The notes beneath the pieces were generated by a model. It was not told where the DNA came from and made no database searches. It was given only the letters and a program-made list of their open reading frames with translations. A DNA stretch of 64,000 nt from Bryoerythrophyllum caledonicum (lineage: Eukaryota; Streptophyta; Bryopsida; Pottiales; Pottiaceae): the NCBI GenBank assembly GCA_963971425.1, contig OZ020521.1, forward strand, positions 8,883,519 through 8,947,518. The letters are read 5' to 3'. Both the position numbers and the translations under genes were made by a program. How positions within the stretch are numbered: the stretch's first letter is position 1; every line of letters begins with the position of its first letter. This document shows positions 1-11,498 of this stretch, one piece after another.

Positions 1-3000
1 TTGGGAATTTGGTCAAACAATTAAGTCAAGGTTGTTTCTTGAGTGTAGTCTTTTGAGATATTTATCTAAGAAGCGGAAGGAGCCTTTGTCTGGGGTGGCT
101 TCTATAGAGGGCCACTCATCTTTCTTGAAATAGTATGGAGTGGTGTGTCCAAACTCGTGCGGATAGTTGGCATCTCTATGGAATAACTCCCTTCCTAATT
201 TGGCTAGATTGTCTGCTTCTTTGTTGCCATGAATGTTAGCATGGGCACGGACTTTGTGGAGAGTAGTGGTTCATGTGCAGGATGTAACATTTCCACCATA
301 GATGTTAATATAGTTTGGTCGGGGTAGGGGAGGATTGTGTTAGGTGTCTGCATAGTAGGTATAGAACATTTATAGAGTTTGTAAATACGTGTGTTGGTTC
401 ATTGGCGTATTGAGTTGTAATTTTTGTAAGGATTTTATGGAGGCCTATCATTTCGGCTCTATGGATATTTTGGAGTCCATGTAGGCGTTTGGATATTTTT
501 AAATCTTTGGCGGGGTTGTAGATACCACATCCAACTTTCTTCCTAATCCAGTTGCCGAGGCTTTCTTATGTAGGTGGTTTAAAGGATCCATCTGTATAGT
601 AACAATAAGTAGGATTCAATTTCAGAATGGTTGGAGTGTAGATAGGTAGGAATGGATATTGGTATATAAGAGTGGACTGGTGGGAGATTGAAGTATTGCT
701 TGTTGTGTTTCTTCTTTTGTGTAGGGTGTGCAGTATCATTTCTGCGCCATTTGTAACGGTAAGGGTTGTCGAGAGAAACAAATATTTTATCTCGTTTAAA
801 GAAGGAATGGAATTGAGTTAGCTTTATTGAGCATGTCATGAGGGATGAGAAGTATGAGTGTTGTATGTTAAAGGTTGTAATTAAGGAGTTTAGTATCAGT
901 GTGAGTAGGGTGAATTGTGCAAATTTTAAGGGGTTTTCTTTTTCAGATGCGGTATTTGTACCTTTGGTATAGCCAAACTACCTCAATTTCAAAAGATTTG
1001 GTGGCTAGTTCCATGTTTGTGGGAGTTTGTAGTTTAGTGTGGTATTAGTTCCAAAGCCATAGAAGTCTAGTGACAAGGATGGTAGAAAGGTGTCTACCAT
1101 TATCTTCGTAAATGTGTGTGTAGTTGCCATTTATTTTGATGGTGTTTTTTGAAGTGAGGATGTCATTTTGGGGGTTACATTCATTGAGGTTGATATACTG
1201 AGAAGGGGAATGGTTATGGGCGCTGTAACGAATCTAGGGTTTGCAAAATTACATTTCGGGGTGGTGTGCTTGAATGATTTTAGAGTAAAGTTGGTTTTGA
1301 GTGTTTTGGTAGAAATGTTTTATAAGGGAGGACTTATAAATGGAGGTATTACAATCATGCTAGAGAAAGAGGTTTTATTGTGGTAACGAGCTTTGAAAGG
1401 TGCTATTGTTGTGTTTCCATTGGCAGAGATAGCGGGAGTCTTTTTTGGTTAATTTGTTGCCATGGATGATTGTGGAAGATTCCTAGTCTATGATATAGAT
1501 TATGGGGTGGAGAATGGGTTTTTTTCAATGCATTGTGGGGGTTGAGGTAGAGGAGGATGTAGAGGGAGGGGAGGGTGGGATTTGAACAAGGGGTGGATGA
1601 TATTGTTGATGGTAGTATATTGGTCTTTTAACATGTAGGTGTCAGGGTGTGTATGGCATGGAATATTACAGGTGTATCAACATCAAAAATAGAAAAATAC
1701 TTGTTTGGCAATGTCAAGCGCACATTTATTAGTTTAGAGGGTGTGCCATGTTATATTTTGAAGTCACTATGGTTCATAATTTGTGTGCCATTTGGTAGTA
1801 AATTTTGTTTTAAGTCTGTCATATCAACAGAGAATAGCTTTGTAGCAATTGTTGGGATTGGAGTTGATTTTTTTTAATCTTGTTTTGGGTTTCTTGTAGC
1901 CATTTTTGTTCTAGGGGTGTGGGTTTCAGAAAGAAATCCTTATGTGTGTTTTTGAGGTGTATATTTGCTCTGTGTTTTAATAGGAAGAATGTGCGCGTGA
2001 TTGGTGATGTGATGGAGTCGACTTTCTTGATACGGGGAATGTTTTGTGATCAACCATATTTGGCAAGGATAAAGCATGTGAGGCCATTGTAGATTTTACC
2101 AAGTCATCATTTGTCGTTGAGTGTAGTTTGAAGTTATTCTCCAATACAACGGAGATAGGCATTGTAAAATCAAAAGGCTTCGAGGCCATATAAGTTTTGT
2201 GGAAGTTGTGTGATGGCGTTGGACATGCATTTGGGAAGTCTATATGTGGATTTTTGTATGGCAATGATTTTCTTGTCAAGTTTACAAATGGCAGGCATGG
2301 AATATGGTATTGCGTAGAAATTGTATGCTACACCAAGCCTTAGTGTTGTGTCTACCATTTTTATTTTTTGTTTCATGGTGACTAGGCATGTTAGGAGCTC
2401 ATTGCATTCTTTAATGAGTTTAGCGGGTGGTGTGGATTTGGCGTTTCCGTTTTAGGGTGGATACAACTCTTGACCTAGGTATATGTATGGTTTGTTTTGG
2501 TGTAAAATGTGAATGGGTTGATTGCGGAATTATATGTTAAATTTGAATTTGGGCTTTGAATGCGGCATGATTCATTTTGGATTTGTTTGGGTATCTAGTG
2601 ATTGGGCATTTTGGTAGGCGGAGATCCATACCCGACCATTCACAAAATTTGTCAACTTTGTTTAGTTGTATTTGAAGTGATTCGAGTTCAGTAGTAATAT
2701 TAGCTGGATCGTCAACATATGTGGCTAAGTTTATGGTGATTTTTAACGTTCCAATGATATAACCATTGTTGCCAAGTTGCAGCCATCTGAGTAGTGATTC
2801 TTAGAAGATGATGAATAAATATAGGCTTAAGGTATCACCTGATATGGTGCCACGTTGTATGGAGATAGGGCAATTTTTCCCAAAGTATTCACCAATGTAT
2901 GAAGTGGTGGATTGGGAGTATGTGTTACCAACTAAGGCTATTACGTCAGTGGCGTATCTAAGGTTAGCCATTATAGCGAAGAGCCCGGCGTGGTCAATGG

Positions 3001-3385
3001 ATCCAAACGCATTTTCAAAGTCAATGCATAGTGTATATATGTCTTGATTGGTAAAGCGGGTGTCTTCGAATGCACCTATTAGTGTTTGTAGTTGTCTGGT
3101 TGTACCACGTTCGATGCGGAAGCCTTCCTAGCTATCGTGGAGGATTTTTTACTTTTCTCCGTATGAGGAGAGGATGGATGTAAAGGAGCTTGTAAAAACC
3201 TCATAAATGGTGTTGGCTAGGGCAATTGGTCTATAATAAAAAAGGAAAGAGGGTTCACCTTTCTTGTATAGTAAAATTGTAGAGCTAGTTTTCCATTAGG
3301 CATGAATTTGTTTTTGTTTGTAACATTGGAAAGAGGAGGTAGTGGAATTCTAGGGGACATAAGTGTGAGGATAACGTTGGGAATT
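1..3385 (-). mobile_element. LINE copy A, truncated fragment
   Basis: Reverse-strand translation matches ORF2 of the LINE at 28655-35560. Around 2170-2376 the frame reads KQKIKMVDTTLRLGVAYNFY, like KIKMIDTVIRPGISYSFY in copy B, and around 570-605 it reads YCYYTDGSFKPP, the RNase H start (YYTDGSFKEP in copy B). Homology stops near 3385, at the part of the reverse transcriptase just after the KAPGPDHIP motif, so the copy lacks everything 5' of that. The other end runs off the window in the region after RNase H. Many stops and frame changes break it. No intact ORF remains; it is an old dead copy. Confidence 0.85.
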
Positions 3386-3783
3386 TTTAAATACTTAAAA
3401 ATATGGAACTAATCTTTTGTTTAATTATTGGAATTTGGAACTTTAAGACTATGAGTTTACAAAAACATGGACCTCTTTGAATTTTATGACTTCTACTTGG
3501 AATCATAATGTACATCTTTGCTACGTCTCAAATTTGAACAATCTTAGAATAATGAACGCAATGTCTTTGTTTTATCTTTTAGAAACCCACTACTTGTGGA
3601 TTGGCTCAATGGCTTTGGCCTTGGCATTTCAATAGGGGTTACAAAGATATAAGTCATAATGCCAAACGGTGGCTACTATTGTGGTCTGCTCAATCACAAT
3701 AGGGGATTCCAAGACCTTATGGATATTCTCAAAATGAATGGGTATTTTTTAAATGTCTTAAGAAAAAAATATGTTTGTTCTTT
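3386..3783. other. Intergenic, nothing recognised
   Basis: AT-rich sequence between LINE copy A and the first TTAA-flanked element. I see no ORF with coding character and no repeat shared with the rest of the window. Confidence 0.5.
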
Positions 3784-6693
3784 TTAATCCCTAAATCTCC
3801 TTGAGAATTTCACACCAAGAACACTTCTAAACTGTACATTCTAGTGCAATGAGTAAGGAAGGAAACAAAAAGTTGTATTTCTAGTTTGAACTATATGATC
3901 TCATTTAAAACTTGATAAATAACACACTTACAAAATTTCATCAACTTTGACCGCACGGATTGATAGATTATAGTGCTTGAAGTAGAAAAAATGGTTCATT
4001 TTGATCCCTGCGTTGAGTGGATCAACAAACTTTGACTTCACTTGGTGTCAAAATTTTGCACTACACAATGTCTAAATTTTATATCATCATGTTGACCATG
4101 ATGTTAAACTCCTTGTTCACCAATGTTTAGAAGTAGAGAAGGGGTGTAACCTATTCAAAAAAATGTGCAAAGAGTGGAGGTTCAAAAAGCGCCAATTCAT
4201 GTGTTTTTTTTTGGGAATAAAATATGTCCTAGAGTGATATTCCAAACAAGCAGTAAGATGGTTTACTCCACATGTATGGGCAACTCCAAAAACTTTTGCT
4301 TAGACAATTTTTTCTTCAAGATGGTGTGAGCCACCAAGTCTGCATTTGGTGGTTAAAGTTGCTAGTAGAGGTAAATTATGGATGAAAAATCAGTAGAAAG
4401 GTAACAAAAAACCTAGAATCAGAAGTTAGTGTAGATTTAGAGTTGAGACACCAATACTAGGTTTTTATTCCAAATCTAGTAAAAATGACCTTGTCACACA
4501 AATAAAATAGTTAGTTGTCTTAAGAGAAAATAAAAAATCAGTATACATGAGTAGAATAGATGTAGTACAATCCAAGATAGTACTTTGGTGGGAATGTCCA
4601 CCAATACCAGTTACTGCGAACAATACCCGTAGTAGAAAGTAGAAATTTCAAATAGCATTTGAGGAAGAAAATCATTCTATTAGAAAAATGAAAAAAATAT
4701 ATGAAAAAAAAATCAAAAGCCTTGTAGAGGCATACAAAAAAATTGGATATTTTTGGATACTTTTAAAATAGTGAGAGATTGCTTTTCATCTTCTAAGAAA
4801 AACTTAGAAAATAGTAGAAAATAGAGATTTATCCCTAAAACCTTAGAAAAAATATATTGTATGATTTAGAGTAGTTTGATTTCATATTTAAATTCTTGGA
4901 AGAATCAAAGATAGAGAAGGGGAACAATTTGATATTAACCTAGTGCTGAAGACCTCGAAATCACTAATGGAGTTTTGCAACAACATATTGAAGTGGAGCG
5001 ACAACATTTCCTAGTATATTTGGACATTCTAAAATCATTGATGAAAGAAATTTTACCAAAAGATGCTTAGAATGAGCTAAATGTGCACACAATCGGCGCT
5101 AGAATCTTGACTATTCTACAATGGCAAAACTTGCTTAAAATAGGGGTTTGCCGGAATAGTCCACTAATTTGGGCATTTTGAGTCCGATGGCATAGTTCAT
5201 TTGTACATCCATATATCAACAGAAAAGTTAAAGTAGAGGACCGTCATAGATAAGAGTAGGAGATAAAAGGATAAAACGGGAGAAGATTCTTCAATTTTTG
5301 AAGATCTAAGGATGAGAACAAGTAAAAAACCTCAAATTCAATGCTCTATCCTATTGCTTAGATGCCATCAAAGTCAATGGTCTACTCTCTAGCTAAATCT
5401 TCGAAAGTAACAGGATTTAATCTAAGTTTTTAGTTATAAATTAATAGATGGGAAAAAGAAATTGGTAGATGGGGACTCCACTTGGCACTATAAAAGGCTA
5501 CATGCAAGGCTCTAAAAACACTTCTCTTCTCTAACTTCTACGCTATGACATTTCTCTCTCTATTTTCCTCTCATTTCTCTACTTCTTATACTCCCTATCT
5601 TTCTCTCTTTCTCTAGTTCCTTCTCATTTTCAATGAGTTAGTTTAGACTCTAGTAGTTGTTGGTTTAAACTCTAGTAGTTTAGTTGTCAAACTTCTTGTG
5701 GTTTTCTACAGAACCTTGTGTTCTCTTTAGTACCTTTTATCACCTTGTGTTACAACTTCTTTTTCTTTTTTCTACCTTGTCTAATTACTTATTAATAACT
5801 TTTATGTTCAGCCTTTGTCACCTTGGTTTTTTTATTATTATCTCAACTAACCATCTTCTTTGTGTTATACTCTCTACCTTGTTTTCTACGGCTATATTAT
5901 CTTGTTTAAACATCTTCTCCTAAAAATTTTACCAACATTTTTAGCCTTCATTACCTTGGTTTTATTTTTTCATTTCTACTAACCTTTTTTCTAACCTTTA
6001 TTACTTTAATTTACTCCATTTTCCTATCCGCTAGTACTGTTTATCTTTTACCTTTTATCTTTCATTTGTTTTTACTTTTACTATCTTATTTTTACTACTT
6101 ACAACCTTGTTTTTACGATTGTCTACTAACTGTTTTTTACCTTTTCTCTTGTTTTTAATTACTTTACCACCTTGTTTTAACTATCTTTTACTATCTATTT
6201 TTTCCTTTCACTATATCAGTCTTTTACTATTTTACAACTTTTTTTTACACCTTTTCACTGTCTTGTTTTGTATGACTTCTTACTAACTTATTTTACAAAT
6301 TAGAGTCCATTGCTTGGAAGGCAACCTAAACTCTGTAATTCCTTGTTATTGAATTTATCTCTCTTACTTGTTTTGTTTTTTTTCTTTATTTTGTTGACTA
6401 GAGATAAAGCTTTCATTTGCATAAAAGACGCAAAAATATATTTAAAAATAGACTTCAAACTTAGAATTACCTTAATCCATACACGTAAAACTTGGTGGGT
6501 AAATTTGTACTCACAAATGGCATAAATTTTTTTCTACAAGTCCAATGAATGTAAATATTATACTACCACGTACCTCTTCACTTTTTGTATCTCTATACAT
6601 AATTTGAAGAATTGAAAACATAAATTGCAACCATGGGAACTTACCCAAGATTTGTAAAAGCCCACCTCAAGACTTTTTTCATTTAGGGGTTAA
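3784..6693. mobile_element. TTAA-flanked element, copy 1 (long, with internal extra DNA)
   Basis: The left end reads TTAATCCCTAAATCTCC at 3784 and the right end reads CATTTAGGGGTTAA ending at 6693. The outer parts match copy 3 (7982-8932): left about 3784-4260, right about 6530-6693. The central ~2.2 kb (about 4270-6530) is absent from copies 3 and 4. It has a long pyrimidine-rich stretch (5520-6260) and a TATA-like ACTATAAAA at 5488, as in a plant-type LTR, but I could not define ends or a target duplication for an insert. A short stretch near 4275-4310 matches copy 3 (about 8690-8735) in inverted orientation, so rearrangement is also possible. Confidence 0.6.
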
Positions 6694-7054
6694 GGTACTT
6701 TGTGGTAGACTAGGTAGTTAAAGAATTCACATTTGAAAAGACGCAGTAAGGGTACATGCGTTATTTAGGTCTTCATGGCGTATTTACTTGCAGTATTTCA
6801 AACAAACAGTTGATGTATGCCTGTAGGCTTGCATTACTCTCTATTCAGAAGCTACAAACCAGCTTGGTGCAAAAATATCGACTAAAGCTTGGATTACAAC
6901 TTCCTCAAACTTCTGCAATTGTTGAGGATGTTATACCACCTATAGTTTTTAAAGATTTTCTTCCGACTATTTATCATCACAAAGAACCTTGAGTTACTCT
7001 TCCAAAGAATGATGATGGTGCGCGTTCAATGATCCAAAGATTTATCTATAAAAT
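6694..7054. other. Spacer with an unassigned 78-codon ORF
   Basis: A plus-strand ORF at 6756-6992 encodes 78 residues with mixed composition. I do not recognise it, and it has no matching exon or splice context that I can defend. It lies between two TTAA-type elements and may be random or a relic of a gene. Confidence 0.25.
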
Positions 7055-7528
7055 TTAACCCCTAAAGGACCAAGTGTCAAAATGAGCTTTTTGAAAGTTT
7101 GGTCAAGGTCTTATGATGTCTATTTATATCATTATTCTTTGAAATTTCTACTATAGATGGACATTACTAAAACCTCGGTGGGAGTACACTTTTTTCCTAA
7201 ATTCAATATTTAATGAAAAAGCTAGAGGGTTTTGGGCAAAGAAAAACTTTTGCCCAAAGAATAATGACAACAAATGAAGTCAAAGTATGTTGATTCACTC
7301 CACGCAGGGAAGGAAATGAACCATTTTTTTTGAAACAAACACTATATTGCAATCCGTGTTGTCAAAGGTTATGAAATTTTGTGAGTATGTTACTCAATGA
7401 TTTTTAATTGAGATTCTACGGTTGAAACTGGAAAAAATAGTATTTGTTTCCGTACTTACTCATTGCACTAGAATCAATAGTTTTGAAGTGTTTTTGGTGT
7501 GAAATTGTCACGGTACCTTTGGGGTTAA
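7055..7528. mobile_element. TTAA-flanked element, copy 2 (short, inverted)
   Basis: It starts TTAACCCCTAAAGGACC at 7055 and ends GGTACCTTTGGGGTTAA at 7528, so TTAA plus an inverted CCCCTAAAGG-type terminus stands at both ends. The interior matches copy 4 (9464-10415) in reverse orientation, for example the stretch with CACTCCACGCAGGGA near 7295. At 474 bp it lacks roughly half the interior of copy 4. There is no coding capacity. Confidence 0.7.
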
Positions 7529-7981
7529 TTAATAAAAGTTGCACAACCTAAATGTTATCCAACAAAGGAATCACATATCACATTATTTAGAACATTTCAC
7601 CCAGTACAAGCTGCGTTGTGGTCTATTGCCTTATTTGGCAAAAAATCACCAATTAAACCATTTAAGGACAAGGCCCAGAGCACTTATGGGCGGAATCTAC
7701 AAGGGTCATAGATTGTATTGTCTGTCATCAAGGCTGCTTGTACATTCAACCCATGGTCGTTCCGGATGTCGTCCTTAAAGGGTTACACAACGTTAAAGCT
7801 TTCTTGGAAGCATTTACAAAATCTACTAGGAGAATATGATAAGGCTCGTTAAACAACAACTAAAATTTGATTGTTGTAACAAAAGACAAATTGTGCATGA
7901 GTGTATGCATATGATTTTAGGCAACTAACATGCAACATCAATTAATATGAGAAAACCTTGATGAATGAGTTTTGTTGGAAT
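7529..7981. other. Spacer with an unassigned 79-codon ORF
   Basis: A plus-strand ORF at 7539-7778 starts right after copy 2. Its 79 residues have no motif I know. The rest, to 7981, is AT-rich with no feature. Low confidence that anything here is functional. Confidence 0.25.
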
Positions 7982-8932
7982 TTGATCCCTAAATTTCCTT
8001 GACAATTTCAAACCAAAAACACTTCTAAACTATTAATTCTAGTGCAATGAGTAAGCAAGGAAACAAAAAATTTGTTTCAACATCTGACCGTAGGATCTCA
8101 TTCAACACTTAAAGATACTCCCAAAATTTCATTAACTTTGACCGCAAAGATTGAAAGATTATAGTGTTTTAAGTAGAAAAAATAAATCATTTTCATCCGT
8201 GCGTTGAATGGATTAGCAGACTTTGACGTCACTATGTGTCAAAATTTTGCACTACACAAGGTCTAAATTTGTTATTTTATGTCATCATATTGATCATGAT
8301 ATTAACTTCTTGTGCACCAATTTTTAGAGGTAGAAAAAGGGTGTAGCATATTCAAAAAAATGAACAAGGAGTGAAGGTTCAAAAAGTGTCAATTCACGTT
8401 TAGGGTTTTTGGAAACAATGTGTGTTTTAGAATGATAATCCGAATTGTCAATAAGAGGGTGTGCATCACGCCTTGTAATAAAGAAAATAAAAAGTGAAAA
8501 ATATGACGATCTCAAAGTTATATGTGGAAAAGAAGATGTTTTCTGGTTCCTTGCCGGATAGTGTATGGCAATGTGCAAATATCTTTGACTTGGGATAAAA
8601 TGCATTATTTCACTAAAGACAAGAAATGTTTTCAGACAATATGAATGGAAATAATATTAATTGCTAGTATTGAAAATCTCAAATTTACTAGAGTGTCCTA
8701 GCAAAAGTTTTCGGAGTTGCCCAACATGCCCGCACTCGACAGTTTATCTTCTAAGATGGCATAATTTTTTTTGTATAAGTTTGATGAGAATAAAAATTAT
8801 ACTCCAACATACGTCTTATCTTCTTGCATCTCCATACAAAATTTCAACAATTGCAGATATAAATTGCAACCATAGGAACGTGCCTGAGATTTGCAAAAGC
8901 CCACCTCAAGACTTTTTTCATTTAGGGATTAA
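7982..8932. mobile_element. TTAA-flanked element, copy 3
   Basis: The left end is TTGATCCCTAAATTTCC at 7982 (TTAA degraded to TTGA) and the right end is CATTTAGGGATTAA to 8932. The interior shares long blocks with copies 1 and 4: the segment with CACTTCTAAACTATTAATTC, the segment around GCGTTGAATGGATTAGCAG, and the right-hand segment with AAAGCCCACCTCAAGAC. It is 951 bp with no transposase ORF, so a non-autonomous DNA element. Confidence 0.7.
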
Positions 8933-9463
8933 CAAACAATTTGCAGGATTTCTCTATTTTCCCTTTGTGATCTACAAACGCTCACCAGAGCCATTAGCCA
9001 AGCCGTAAATGAGGGAATTGACTATGTCAATGTTGTTAAGGTCAACATTTATAGGCTTCATTTAGACAATAAGGTAGTCCAACCCATCACCGTCACCTTC
9101 CTATCACTACCACTTTATATTTCGTCCCAATTCTACCCCGTATTTGCCCCATTTCCACCCATTCACTCTTTGTTTACTCCAAATTAAGGCTTATTATTGG
9201 TCAAGACCCTTATTTTTTGGTCGGCCCTAATAGAGATATCTAGTGGCACAATTAGACTAAACATAGCTTACCACTTTGAAAATTTATAACTAATCCACAT
9301 CTTATTGGAAAAATATGAAATCCATTGGGCATTAAGATTGTAATTCCACTAGCTATCACTGAAAAGTATTGTATCATTATTTGGATTCTCCTTATTTGCA
9401 CATTGCTTAATCTGTTGGACATGGGAGGTGATACCTTATACAATCTCTCACGTTCTTGCTATA
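8933..9463. repeat. Spacer with a dispersed repeat (about 9185-9440)
   Basis: The stretch 9185-9440 matches the reverse complement of about 60560-60780, for instance GGTCAAGACCCTTATTTTTTGG here against GGTTTGCTATTAGTCAAGAC there reversed. It is a diverged copy of a small non-coding repeat. The rest of the spacer holds nothing I can name. Confidence 0.45.
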
Positions 9464-10415
9464 TTAACCCCTAAGGTACTCTGACAGTTTTACACCAAAA
9501 ACACTTCAAAATTAATGGATTCTAGTGCAATGAATAAAGAACGAAACAAAAACTTTTATTTTTAGTTCTGACCGTAGGATCTCAATAAAGGCTTATTAAG
9601 TAATACATGTACAAAATTTCATAAACTTTGACCACACGGATTGAAAGATTATAGTGTTTGAAGTCAAGCAAATGGTTTATTTTCTTCCCTGCGTTTAGTG
9701 GATCAGCAGACTTTGACTTCAGCTGGTGTCAAAAAATTTCACTACACAAGGTCTAAATCTATTACCATCTTGTTAAGCATGATGTTAGCTCCTTACACAC
9801 CTATTTTTAGAGGTAGAGACGGGGTGTAGCATATTCAAAACAAGTGTGCAAGGAGTGGAGGCTCGAAATTTGTTAACTCACACTTTAATTTTTTTTTAAT
9901 TTAATATGTTTTCGATTGACAATCCATATGGTTAATAAGAAGGTTTACATTACATATTGTTGTGGAAAAAATAAAAAGTGAAAAATAAAATGATACCTAG
10001 GTTTTATGTGGAAAAGAAGAAGTTTTTTTGGTACCTTGCCCGACAATGAGTGACAATGTGTGAAAATGTTTGACATGGGTTGGTATGCTATTTTTCACTA
10101 AAGACAAGAACTTTTTTTGACAACATGAAGGAAAATAATATTACTTGCGAATACTGAAAATCTCACTTTCAATAGAGTGTCCTATCAAAAGTTTTTGGAG
10201 GTGCCTGAGGTGCCCGCCCTCCCCATTTAAAATTCAAAACCCTATAACTTTTTCATCAAATTTCCAATTTAGGAAAAATTTGTTTTCCCACTAAGATCTT
10301 GGTATTGTCTTTCTATAATAAAAATTTCAAAGAAGAATGATGGAAATTGACACCATAGGAACCCGACCGAACTTTCAAAAAGCCCATTTTTGACACTTGG
10401 TACCTTAGGGATTAA
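9464..10415. mobile_element. TTAA-flanked element, copy 4 (best preserved)
   Basis: This copy gives the clearest ends: TTAACCCCTAAGGTAC at 9464 and GTACCTTAGGGATTAA ending 10415. These are inverted repeats of 12 bases, CCCCTAAGGTAC and TCCCTAAGGTAC, each next to TTAA. It is 952 bp with no ORF of note. TTAA target sites and termini starting CCY are the known hallmark of piggyBac-type transposons, so a piggyBac-derived MITE is my best guess; no transposase is present to prove it. Confidence 0.7.
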
Positions 10416-10420
10416 CAAGC

Positions 10421-10528
10421 ATCTTGAATTTAAAATTGAAAGTAGAGAACATGGAAATCAATGTGGTATGTTTTATCTTGAATTTAAAATTGAAAGTAGA
10501 GAACATGGAAATCAATGTGGTATGTTTT
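10421..10528. repeat. Tandem duplication, two 54-bp units
   Basis: Units 10421-10474 and 10475-10528 are essentially identical (start ATCTTGAATTTAAAATTG). It lies just after TTAA copy 4. Confidence 0.9.
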
Positions 10529-11498
10529 ATTCTTCCTACGAACTCAAATTTTTTTTGTAGAGATATCAGATGGTATAGTCACTTATGAAACAATGCTTGT
10601 GAAAATGGAATTTGAAAAGTATTGCACTAAGTGTCTTTTTCTATGTGAATTTAGAAATAAAGAAAATACGCATAAATATTTTTTTAAAAGAAAGCCTTGA
10701 TTGTAGAAATTTACAATGATTCAGGCAATTTGTTCTAACTATTACATTATTGGTGTAATGAGAGACACACTATCATCCAATATTCAAATTAGTACAATTC
10801 TTTTACACTTATAGAAGTTTAAACCAATAGATGTGAATGGCATCAATGGTGCATTTTTGGTATAAAAGGTGACTCAAGAGACTACACACTTTAACCTCTA
10901 TAGTGTCACCTTTTAAGATATCATCAAAATCAATATGTAAAGCATATCTCAAAAATCTTGATATAGACATCGTTCATAAATATATTTAATTAGTTTTAAA
11001 ATAGATTCTTTATTACAACATCTTCATGATGAAGACATGTGATAATGGAGTCTTTATATTCCATGTTGATTATACTTTAGAAGTTTAAATATAGTAAACA
11101 ATAATAGTACCTATTGAGTTGAGTTTGAAAATAGTGGTAAATGATATTTTAATCATAAATTTTGAATAATAAATCACATATTTTTCAAATGCAATTTAGA
11201 ATATAAGTATAAGTTTTATGATTTATTAAGTTTAGGATATAAGTATAAGTTTGGATGAAATTTTATTCAAATATTAAATTCATTGATAGGTGTAAAAGGA
11301 GCTAAGCAAAATTTGAGAATTTTGAAAATCCTAAAAACTTAGGGTTGGGCTTTGAATCAAAGAAATGAGAAAAATTAGCATTAAATTCTCAAGTATATTG
11401 AGATGAAAATTTGATCTTATAAAAATAAAAATAAAAATAAAAATCATTTCATTTTTAAATTGTAAATAATAAATCAAACTTTAGCAATCATTTATGTT
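10529..11498. other. AT-rich spacer upstream of the multi-exon gene
   Basis: About 1 kb of very AT-rich DNA. A frame around 10555-10700 contains EKYCTKCLFLCEF and a basic tail, faintly like a zinc-knuckle fragment, but I cannot assign it. A promoter for the gene starting at 11499 should lie here; I see no convincing core element in such AT-rich sequence. Confidence 0.4.
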
